Assembly: GCA_029717555.1 (NCBI GenBank)
Contig: JAMDHS010000005.1
Coordinates: forward strand, 372,001 to 436,000
Source of the DNA: Peribolospora baueri
Lineage: Eukaryota; Basidiomycota; Peribolosporomycetes; Peribolosporales; Peribolosporaceae
DNA: 64,000 bases
Direction of reading: 5' to 3'
Each line of letters begins with the position of its first letter. Position 1 is the first letter of the stretch. This document shows, one piece after another, positions 55,810 to 64,000 of the stretch. The notes below the pieces were generated by a model. It saw only the letters and a list, made by a program, of their open reading frames with translations. It had not been told where the DNA came from and made no database searches. Position numbers and translations under genes: made by a program.

Positions 55810-57191
55810 ATGGAGGGTGCGACTCGGATACCCATCCAAGTCGTCAACGGGCAGGGCTACGTCTGGGGCGCCGACGGTAAGTGGGCGATCCTCCTTTCCT
55901 TGGGCATTCTTCGCTCACTCGCCCGCTCCCCTCTCTCTCATTCATCCGATTCCTCTTGATCGCAGATGCAGCGACACTACGCTCAGAGCACCACATCTGT
56001 GGCTTGCTGACAGGCTCGCTACCTCAGATTCCGCAACAGAACGTCTTCCTCGGTTTACCGCTTCAGCTCATGCCGGAGGAGGTGGTGTTATTGGTCGAAA
56101 AAGGTGCGTGAACGAGCCGGAGAGCGCTCGCCTCCCTCTCCTTATTCTGCACATTGGACTGCCGTTTTTTGGGAAGACGGTTCCTGTCTGACCGGCATGG
56201 GGATGGCATTTAACTCCTTTCAAATTCCACCCTTTAGGCATCTGCAGCCTAGTTGACGATCCAAAAGCGCACCGCTCGCCAACCGGAACCGAAACCGCCG
56301 CCTTCCATTCAGAACGAAGAGAGGATATAGCTGCGCAACATGCAGAGGCCATGAAGGCAGTGGCTGAGAGCAGGAGAAAGTGGGAGAGCGTGGAGAATGA
56401 CGAGGTTAGGAGGAAGAGGGAGGAGAGGGAGCGTAGGCGGAAGGAGAGGAGAAAGGCAGCTGGGAATGAGGAGGACGGTTTGCTGTTCGCCGGTGCAAAC
56501 GACCGAGTAAAAGAAGAGCAGCAGGGGGGTGTGGGGCCAGAGAGCTCGGCGAACCTTCCTACACCGGAATCGCTGCAGTCCTCCTCACTGCGCTCAGATG
56601 AGCGTCCTATCGCGGACTTTACAAAGTCGCTTCCCTTGGGGACGGCGCAGCAGCTGTCCTACTCAGTCGTCGTCCAGGGCCCATCCTCCTCCCTGCCTTG
56701 GTACGAATCCTCGACGCACGCATATCACACGATTGCAGCGGCGAGAGAAGGAGGGATTTGGACGTACCCCAACACGGTAGATGAGCGAGCGCGATGCGGC
56801 GTGTTTAAAGATCTGTGGGAAAGGGGGTTCTTCATGGGCAATGGGTTGAGGTTCGGGGGCCACTATTTGGTGTATCCTGGTGAGTGTCTTGGATGCACTC
56901 CCTTTATGAGCGGGTCCCTTCTTTTAATGCACCTCGGGCGAGCTGACTTGACGCCTTTACGCGCTTCTCTTCGCTTGCTTCACCTGCGCTTCAGGCGATC
57001 CCCTCCGCTATCACTCCCACTTCACCGCGACGGTCTTCTCAACGCTAACAGCATGCATTCCTCCTCTGGACATCGTAGCCCTGGGAAGACTAGGAACGGC
57101 AACCAAGAAAGCTCACCTCTTGTGTGGGTGGGATGATGAGAAGAGGGAGACCACGTACTTCAGCATCTCTTGGGCTGGGTTCGGTACTTGA
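55810..57191 (+). CDS. SEN34: tRNA-splicing endonuclease catalytic subunit Sen34
   Basis: Sen34 cleaves the 3' splice site of intron-containing tRNAs within the Sen2-Sen15-Sen34-Sen54 complex. The N-terminal part reads IPIQVVNGQGYVWGADDAAT and LRSEHHICGLLTGSLPQIPQ, then NVFLGLPLQLMPEEVVLLVE. A long charged helical linker (EVRRKREERERRRKERRKAA) and a Ser/Gln-rich stretch follow. The nuclease domain reads GVFKDLWERGFFMGNGLRFG and GHYLVYPGDPLRYHSHF, supplying the catalytic Tyr and His. ALGRLGTATKKAHLLCGW supplies the catalytic Lys. The C-terminus is TTYFSISWAGFGT, stop 57189-57191. About four exons. All three catalytic residues are present, so it should be active. Confidence 0.93.
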
Positions 57192-57397
57192 ATTGTACTT
57201 CGGAGCGTTTGGCGCTCTCGAATACCTTATTACCTCTCCTGCACGCTGATAGAGACCTGTCTGTGAAAACACACCACGTCGTTGCGCTTCCGGGTGAGGA
57301 ACGATCCTGCCAGCGTCTATCGAGACTCTAAAAACATGCGTATCCATCCGAATGCCCGCACCTTCCATCTATACCGTCAAACTATCTATCCGTCTAC

Positions 57398-59012
57398 CTA
57401 TTCATGATGTCGTAACTGATCGTCGAACCGAAGGGACATCCAAACGTCCTCGCTTACCCATTCCCACCCGCACCTCTCGAAGAGCCTCCAAGCGGGCTGG
57501 TTATCGTTCTCCGAATTCGCATGAACGAGTTGCGTCGCGATTGCAGAAGCAGCATCGTCACCCGCATCAGCAGGGAGGTTCCCCGCGTTCATCCGGAGGA
57601 TGGTCCGAACGGCGTCGTCCAGAGGTATAGACCCTATCTCGTTGATGAGTGAGACCAGCTCACAGAACGATGACGCAAGCACCGAGGCGATCTTGGGCAT
57701 GACGGAGAGAACAATCTGTCTACCTAATGACACGCCCGACATTCGGCGGTAGGCAGGCAGGGTGTGTAGAGCCGCAATGGAAACTGAGTCACGGGATGGC
57801 GTGAAATCAGTCCCTTATTTCAGTCTACGTGTGCGTGCTCGACGGGACGGGGCGCTGACGGCATAAGACCTCAGCGCCATTCAAAGTCAAGTGGAGACTC
57901 GTTTCCGAGGATGGGCACTCACGGTCTTCGTGCGTGACACACCATGCCACGGGCTTGCAGCCATTTTGTCGGTCTCGAATGGCGCTCGAGACAGCGGCGC
58001 GAGTGGCTATGTAGCCTCGAGGGAAGGGAATCTTGTTCGCATTCACGATCTGTCCGTGGCGAGATATAGAAGCTTCCCAGATGATCAGAACGGGCGCTAC
58101 CAGCCTTCGTTCAAGGGCCGCCGTGCAATCAACGAAAACGTAATCCATACTCACCTCATCCACTCCATCCCCCACGTCGCCTACCTCCCATCGCTCGGTA
58201 TCAAGAGCAGGCAGATCTACCTTCCGTCCACCAGGTCCTACGTCTACCCGGGTGACGAACGTACCACAAGGATTATCGTATAAAACGTTCCACCGCTTCC
58301 CTTCCCCTTCTTCCCTAAGAGACTGGGCCAAGTTGCCGTCGAGCGCAGAGAAATGCAACGTCCGGGGCTTGTCCTCCGGACCCTCACCGCCGTCGACTGG
58401 CTCCATCGCCAACGGACCAAGCCATTGCTCGACGGCATTCGAAAAAATGTGACAGGTCTCTGCCCATTCTCGCGTCCCCTTGAAACCGGGAGAAGAGAGA
58501 TGGGGGCCGGTGGAGAAGAAGACGTGGCCACGCAGTCGGTGTCGGCGCGGGTCGGACACTGGGAGAGAGGGCTGGATAACATGCATGGCCAGGACGATGG
58601 CCCAGACAGGATGGCTAGCTTCCGCTGAGGTGTATTCCCCACCGCTTATGGACTGCACAGCCGCTGACGTAAAAGAATGAGGGGCGTCTCCGCATATACG
58701 AATGCTGTAGCGTGTGACGTACCCTCCCTCGAAGATCTGCCACTGCGGCGGCAGTGGGGCATCTACGCCCTTATCTGTTCCTCCCTGCTTCGACTTCCCG
58801 GGCCAACTGAACCCATCCCTTTCCTGCCCTGAGCCAATGATAAAGCGCGCAACGTCGTGATTGACCTTCCTGGCAAAGAAGGAAGAAGCGGTGAAGGGGA
58901 TCAGAAGCATGTTGCGCATATGCAGAGAGGCGGGGAGGAGCTCCGGGGTGGAAAGGAGGGCGACGAGTGCTGGGAGCTCGTGGGCCTTCAGAGGCCTGCC
59001 GTGGGACCCCAT
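57398..59012 (-). CDS. GNAT-fold N-acyltransferase-like protein
   Basis: The C-terminal half resembles GNAT/FR47 and glycine-N-acyltransferase-like enzymes, which transfer acyl groups from acyl-CoA. Key pieces are IPFPRGYIATRAAVSSAIRD, then KPVAWCVTHEDLSIAALHTL and PAYRRMSGVSLGRQIVLSV, the V/A-motif region that normally binds CoA. ATQLVHANSENDNQPAWRLF and ERCGWEWVSEDVWMSLRFDD are the usual closing strand pair. The R/Q-x-x-G-x-G/A loop is degenerate (MSGVSLGRQ). The N-terminal half (start 59012, MGSHGRPLKAHELPALVALL) has no clear family. An intron with a good donor and acceptor at about 58157-58055 is in frame and could be retained, so the long open frame here is partly intronic. Another, near 58730, is likely. 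The product and substrate are unknown. Convergent with SEN34. Confidence 0.7.
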
Positions 59013-59816
59013 GCCAGCTCGTCTTGGGAAGGACAGGTGATGGTCGAGCGCCAACAAGGAAGTGGTGGGGAAACGACGAACGACTCGACTGAAAACTGTT
59101 TTAAGAACTCGCACGACTCGACACGACTCGACACGACTCGACACGACATGACTCCATCGAGTCTTCTTGACTTGCTGCGGTCGCAATCGCTTTCTTACCG
59201 TATAGAGGAACCTCACTCTTGCACCTAGCTCCATTCCGATACAGGACCTCCCTCAGACGACTCGACCCTCCCAATTCCGATCGCGATGCCGACGCAGACC
59301 CAAGAGGAAATACGTTGCGCTCTGTTTCGAGTGGAAAGAGAAGATGGGAACCTCGAGGGTTCCGAAACGTTTATCTCGGACGCTTTGCGTGTCGGAGCTG
59401 GAAAGGCTCCGAGGTCACAAGAAGCAGCGAAAGCGAACCCAATCAGGCTGGACGGGACCGATTCCCTGCTAGATACTCGACAGGGAGACCGCTAGAGGGA
59501 CTGGAGGCAGATATGAAGTGCAGGCGTCGCCATGTATTGTCGTGAGATGGTGGTAGAAGCATGAATATTCACTTTGCTATGGTGGGCCTCGGGGACGATC
59601 ATCCTCGCCCGTGTAAGTGCCGCAGCTACCACCGAGTTGCACGCAGTTGCATGGACTACAAACTGAGGCAATCGATCAAGTCAATCGATCAATTGCGATC
59701 AATTGCCGGAATCCTCGACGACCCGTCCATCTCCCTCTACGCTTTGGAATCAAAGCAGTACGACATTCATGATGACCTCGCGGATACTAGCGGGATGTTT
59801 CCGGTGCGTCCGCCTT
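59013..59816. promoter_or_regulatory. Divergent promoter region between GNAT-like gene and RMD1
   Basis: About 0.8 kb between divergent starts. It has a decamer repeat at 59113-59148. A short open frame on the + strand at 59286-59495 resembles no family I know. In-frame upstream ATG codons of RMD1 (for example 59703) lie in it. Confidence 0.5.
59113..59148. repeat. Decamer tandem repeat (ACGACTCGAC)n
   Basis: Three perfect ACGACTCGAC units and part of a fourth are directly visible, about 0.1 kb upstream of the GNAT-like gene's start. Confidence 0.9.
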
Positions 59817-62040
59817 ATGCCTCTTGCCACCCGAGGCTTTGCATACCCTTCGTCGGGCTCCTTTGCGGTATTGCGCCACCGGTCGCCCTCCTCCTGGCCG
59901 GAGCACCTCGTCGACCGATGTCGTTCTCGAGCATTCGCGACCAAGGGCAACGGTAGGAAAGAAGGCGCATCTTCCGTTTCGACTAGCACATCATCTAAAG
60001 CCTTGACGACGCCCTCAGGTGGAAAAAAAGCCAAAGCCTCTCCGGTCCGTCGACCCGCCATCGAGGCGGCCGCTGCGCGTTCCAAGGCCATTCGGGAGCA
60101 GGTGATTCGGGACCAGGCTGCCCAAGCATCGGTGCCTACAACGCCGACGACGGCGGATGCCACCACGAGGATCAAGATTCAGGCGCGCGGCGAACCGGAG
60201 GCCGGACAGGGTCGAGACGCAGGTCTGGAGGTTGAGGAGGTCGTTTCGCCCACTGCGACCGCCGAGGAGCTCGAGCTCCCGCAGGTGATTGCCTACGCCT
60301 CGGCGGAAAGCTACGACTTCCACGCACTCAAGCGCAGCGGCACTCTACCGAAAGATGCCCAGCTGCTGGCTGATACCGAGGGCGAGGTTATCCACGTTCC
60401 GCGATGGCCTCCCAATGCGGACCAGGCGCAAGGCGAGGCGTTCGTGTTTAGGAGCGGGAGTTATGTGACGTGGGGTATGTCCGAGGAGGACAGTGAGCTC
60501 TTCTTAAAGGACATTATTCGCGGACAAGGAAACGGAAGCAAGGCGTGGGTGGAGAAGGAGAGGTATCAGGAGGTTGGCGAGGAAGCGCTCGACTATCTAA
60601 TCAGCGACAAAGAGTGAGTGGGTGGTGTGGACGATTCTACTTTCACTTGAGAAGCTTAAGAAGCTCACATCAATATCAAAACTTTACTCTCCTCATTCTT
60701 ATTGCCCCACTTGTGTAGGGCCACCCGCGTAGTGGGCGACCTACTTGTCATCGGCGCCCGGCCAACACACCATCACCACCATCCCCCGTCCTCCTCATCC
60801 GCTACCACGAACGGGGTTGGCCAGGGAGTGGCTGCGGTCGAAACGAACACGGACCACGACCCTTCCGTAACAGCGCCGTGGACCCCACTTCTGGCCCGAC
60901 TAGCGTTCTCACAAGGCCTAGCCCGCTCAGCCCGACTGACCGTCTTCGAGACATACCTCGAATCCTATCTCGCGGACGTGAGCGCCCTCCCCGACGCGCT
61001 CATGAGAGACGGAGAAGTCCCGCTCACGAGAAAGGAGGTCATCAAGAAGCTCGGTAGCTTGCTGAAGCTTAGGCAGAGGCTTAATCTAAACAGAGAGAAC
61101 TTCTTCGATGACGTGAGTTGACTTGGTGCGAGCGAAGGCGGCCCTACGCGAGAGTGACGGCATGTGACTCACGCAAAAGGTCTCCGAATACCCTTTTCCT
61201 TCCCGTTTCCCATTCTTTGAACGCTTGCAGCCGGACATCTACTGGGAAAACCCGGTGCTAGAAGGTGCGTTTTTCGCAGAGCCCTTCTGTGCGTTCGTCT
61301 TTCACAGTCGGATGCTCACGCCTTAGCCGTTCTGTGCCTTCCCTGTTTGTCTTTGCTGCGCCTTTCTGGTCGAATTTTCCCTCATCATAGATCACTACCG
61401 CTCCATCTGTCTCGCCCTGGACATCCCCACTCGCTTCCGAAACATCAACGAAAAGATCAATTGTGAGCCTCTCGCGGTCGTCCTTTTTCACCCGTACCTT
61501 CCCATGCTCTCTCTGAGTCAACACTGTGGCCTCGCCCCGTGCTGAGCGGACATCACAGGCGTCGCAAGGGTCGCTAACACCACCGTGACTCGTCTTGTCA
61601 CTGGCCTGCAGATGCCGAGGAGCTTCAATCGAACTTGCGTGCTCTCCTTACAGAGGTAGGTATCTTCTGTCAACCTCCTTCTTTCGCGTGCGAGCGTTCA
61701 TCGTCCAGACCCGATCTCATCTCCGCTGTCTGTCTCCCTCCCTCGCCGCTTCTCATTACAGCGCTCCTCCCACCGCATGGAGCTGATCATCATTGCGCTC
61801 ATCGCTGTCGAAGTCTTTCTCGCCCTCGTCCACCATGGCTCCACGGCGATCGAGAGCGTCTCCGAGTGGCTCGACAGCAAACGCCAAAATTCGGGCGGCG
61901 TGCTCGCTGATCGAGGAAAAGGGGCGAACGGGACGACGACTGGTAAGGGGGAGGATGACGAGGAGGAGAGCTGGGTGCAGAGCATTGAAAGTATAATCAG
62001 GAAGGAGGTGGAGAGCGCTAGGAGCGGCGCGCGGGCTTGA
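59817..62040 (+). CDS. RMD1/DUF155-family mitochondrial protein (RMND1/Mrx10-like)
   Basis: DUF155 proteins include yeast Rmd1, Rmd8 and Mrx10 and human RMND1, a mitochondrial translation factor of unclear biochemistry. The N-terminus MPLATRGFAYPSSGSFAVLR continues to DRCRSRAFATKGN, rich in Arg/Ser without acids, a likely mitochondrial presequence. DUF155 starts LPQVIAYASAESYDFHALKR, followed by GEAFVFRSGSYVTWGMSEED and LFLKDIIRGQGN. Then RVVGDLLVIGA, LARLAFSQGLARSARLTVFE, TYLESYLADVSALPDALM, and GSLLKLRQRLNLNRENFFDD. PDIYWENPVLEDHYRSICLA precedes the C-terminal membrane helix MELIIIALIAVEVFLALVHH, normal for the family. Stop 62038-62040. About six exons. Start 59817 is chosen for the presequence; in-frame ATG 59703 is the alternative. 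Confidence 0.88.
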
Positions 62041-62267
62041 TGGATGAATATTTTTTATTAGTGGGAAACCGCCACTCCTTTCACCTTAGATAGTCAATCA
62101 GTCCCCTTGCGTCCGCCGTCCTCCACCACTCTTTAGCAGCAGTATTTAGCAATACAATGTCAACCATCGCAACAAATGTAGAATACGTTGTCTATTCCGC
62201 GGAAACAATTGTCCCCAAGCGCGACCTTGTCGAGACGTGCCCGTGCCCCTGGCTCAGGTCGACCGCA

Positions 62268-64000
62268 TCATTTCACCCGGCCGCCTGACACTGGTCGTCG
62301 CCTACGCTTCACTCGATCCACCAAGCTGCCGTCCGGGTGGTGCACATGAACGCGTTCCTCCTCGTCTTCGGCCTTCGCCGGCGCACTTGAACGAAGACCG
62401 TCCGTAGCCCCGAGCGGGGGCGGGGCGGCCAAAGTAGCGACTTTAACACGCTTGAAGACACTCTCCGTCGCTGACGAGCCTTTCACTGATCCAGCTCCTG
62501 CGGTGGACAAAGAGCGCTTGGTGGCAGAGAAGGAGGCGGAGATCCTCGTCGTTGTCGTCGTCGTTGTCGTCGCCTTTCGTCCGGATGCGTTCGCCTTCAC
62601 CGAGCTGTTTCGTGGCCGAGACGTCGTCCGGGCTCGTGAGGCCGTCCGACCAGGACCTTCGGCGCTATCTGCCGCTCGTCTGCCCTGTGGCACAGTCTCC
62701 TCCTTCACTTCTGATCGAAGCTCGCTCATCGGGGTGGACGGTCCTCGCAGCTTCTCCTGCTCCTGCTCTTCGAGCTTGACCATTTTCACCACAGCATCCC
62801 CCTTCAAAACGTCTGCGGCAGCCGTGGGCGTGGCGGCGGGCGTGGGAAGGGGCGGCTTGGATTCCGAGAATGTGGAGGAGTAGCTCGAGAAGGACTTCAG
62901 GTCGGCGGTGAATAGGACCTGCGAGGGTAGGATGGAGGCAGACAAACGAGGCATATGGCACGAAAGAATGGGGGGTGAATGAGTTCCGGTTGGATGCAGA
63001 GCCAAAGAGAAAAGAGGTATACGAGGCGAGGCGAGGCGAGGCAAGCTCGTCAAAAGGTCACCCACGCTGTGCGCCCATCCGGAATATCTTCCCCAAACAC
63101 CTCTCAACTTCTCCGCCACCTCCTCATACCGCCCCCTGACGCCGTACCACCTCTGCGCAAACTGAAAAACGTGTCGGTCCACGGGAATCGACTCGGGCTG
63201 GTCGAGGGAGAAGAGGAGGATGCAATCCGCTACCTTCGGGCCTACGCCAGGGAATGCCTGGAGGGCTGCGCGGGCGGCAGGGTAGGGGAGGGTGCGGAGA
63301 GAGGAGAGATAGGCGTAAACCCTTTGGTCTGGGCCCAAGCCTTCCGACGAAGACGCTTTGCCTTTGCCGTGGCTCAAGGCCTCTTCTTTCTCATCACCGC
63401 CCCCCGCTTGGCCCATCTCAACGAGTATCCTGGCCGTCTGCGCGATGTATTTTGCTCTGTATCCGAAACCCAACTCTCGGAGCTTGGCTTCCACTTCGGG
63501 CTGAGCTAATGCTGACGGGGAGGGGAAGGGGTGATAAGTGTAGGACGTTGTCGTAGACGACGGATCGGCTGTGGGGACGACGAGAAGAGGCCGTGCTGGA
63601 GGAAAGGTCGCGAGGAGCAGACGTGTAGCGTCAGCAGAAACTCGTCCGTTTGGAAGGAGTGAGAGACAAGACAAAAACATGGCAACTGACAGAAGTGCGT
63701 GCACAGGTTTTGGACCATGCCAGTTATCCGAGCGATGTTGTTGTTCGAGCTGCAGATGAAGCTGAAGGCGTGGGGAGCGCGGAAGGAATCATCCATCGAA
63801 TGTCACCCGAGACGGGATGTGGAGGACGATGACTGGCTCAAAGGGCAGACTCACGCCATCAAGCACTCGAAAGGATCCTGTCGGAGCATGCGAACGCCCC
63901 TAAACCTGACGGCGTGCTTGGCGAAGACGGGATCGACGGCGGACCACTCGTCATAAAGGTCCGCAAGTTTGACCTCGAGCTGGAAATAGTCCTTGAGGAA
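62268..64000 (-). CDS. OGG1: 8-oxoguanine DNA glycosylase (OGG1), 5' part beyond window
   Basis: OGG1 removes 8-oxoguanine paired with C in base excision repair. The N-terminal part lies off the right edge; the first exon seen reads [18 protein letters not shown] and [16 protein letters not shown]. Then [20 protein letters not shown] and [20 protein letters not shown] follow. The helix-hairpin-helix reads [20 protein letters not shown] with the catalytic Lys. [20 protein letters not shown] supplies the catalytic Asp. After [10 protein letters not shown] comes a Ser/Thr/Ala-rich tail of about 190 residues with an eight-Thr run (about 62548-62573) and a basic end ([15 protein letters not shown]), absent from the core enzyme and perhaps a nuclear signal. 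Stop 62268. In yeasts OGG1 also reaches mitochondria; the missing N-terminus would decide that. Confidence 0.95.

Noticed and set aside
59286-59495. Short + strand frame upstream of RMD1.
   Set aside because: It lies between divergent promoters, matches nothing, and has no splice link to RMD1.
1-64000. Search for transposons, LTR elements, virus-derived genes, a secondary-metabolite cluster or a defence system.
   Set aside because: No terminal repeats, integrase, transposase, polymerase, capsid, NRPS/PKS or similar pieces were recognised. Gene content is conserved housekeeping.

Overview
This is nuclear DNA of a GC-rich, intron-dense fungus. Nearly every gene is split by several short GT-AG introns (many about 40-100 bp, donors mostly GTGAGT or GTACGT). 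The gene set is purely eukaryotic: Pam16, Cks1, Crm1, CENP-C/Mif2, CCT4, Ufd1, Fcf1, Sen34, Pho81. This architecture fits a basidiomycete, most likely a yeast-like one, but I cannot fix the genus. I see no prophage, CRISPR array, rRNA, convincing tRNA, transposon or LTR element. The window is a euchromatic housekeeping stretch of 23 protein genes, the last running off the right edge.

Layout, left to right. (-) TauD/TfdA dioxygenase (63-1812); (-) PAM16 and (+) CKS1, divergent (3549-6505); (-) FBP1 and (-) GND1, gluconeogenesis beside the oxidative pentose phosphate pathway (8213-13533); (-) macrodomain protein (15091-16938); (-) exportin XPO1/CRM1 (17646-22548); (-) PAB2-type nuclear poly(A)-binding protein (23075-24753). 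A 2.7 kb gap follows, then (+) PHO81 (27472-31878), (-) CtIP/Sae2/Ctp1 (32207-33393), (+) V-ATPase subunit E (33790-35256), (-) peroxisomal enoyl-CoA isomerase (35518-36931), (-) CENP-C/MIF2 (37402-40331), (-) mitochondrial carrier (40963-42723), (-) AP endonuclease (44347-46501), (-) CCT4 and (+) UFD1, divergent (46922-51716), (-) YTM1 (52103-54023), (-) FCF1 and (+) SEN34, divergent (54237-57191), (-) GNAT-like protein (57398-59012), (+) RMD1/DUF155 (59817-62040), and (-) OGG1, partial (62268 to the edge).

Most neighbours are convergent or divergent housekeeping genes, not an operon or a metabolite cluster. Some share themes. FBP1 and GND1 are central carbon enzymes. YTM1 and FCF1 both act in ribosome assembly. 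CtIP, the AP endonuclease and OGG1 are DNA-repair proteins scattered over 32 kb. PAM16, the carrier, RMD1 and possibly the macrodomain protein are mitochondrial.

The points most worth a second look are: a set of genes whose first coding exon is only 3-19 nt; three Cdc48-binding SHP-like motifs plus two tandem SUMO-interaction-like motifs in UFD1; conserved CDK-type TP and ATM/ATR-type TQ sites in a compact CtIP; telobox-like TAGGGTTA elements near three loci; and the 2.7 kb PAB2-PHO81 gap, which holds nested inverted repeats and could encode a structured RNA. I found no clearly new multi-gene system. Exon ends are my own reading of splice sites and frame and have not been tested against transcripts.
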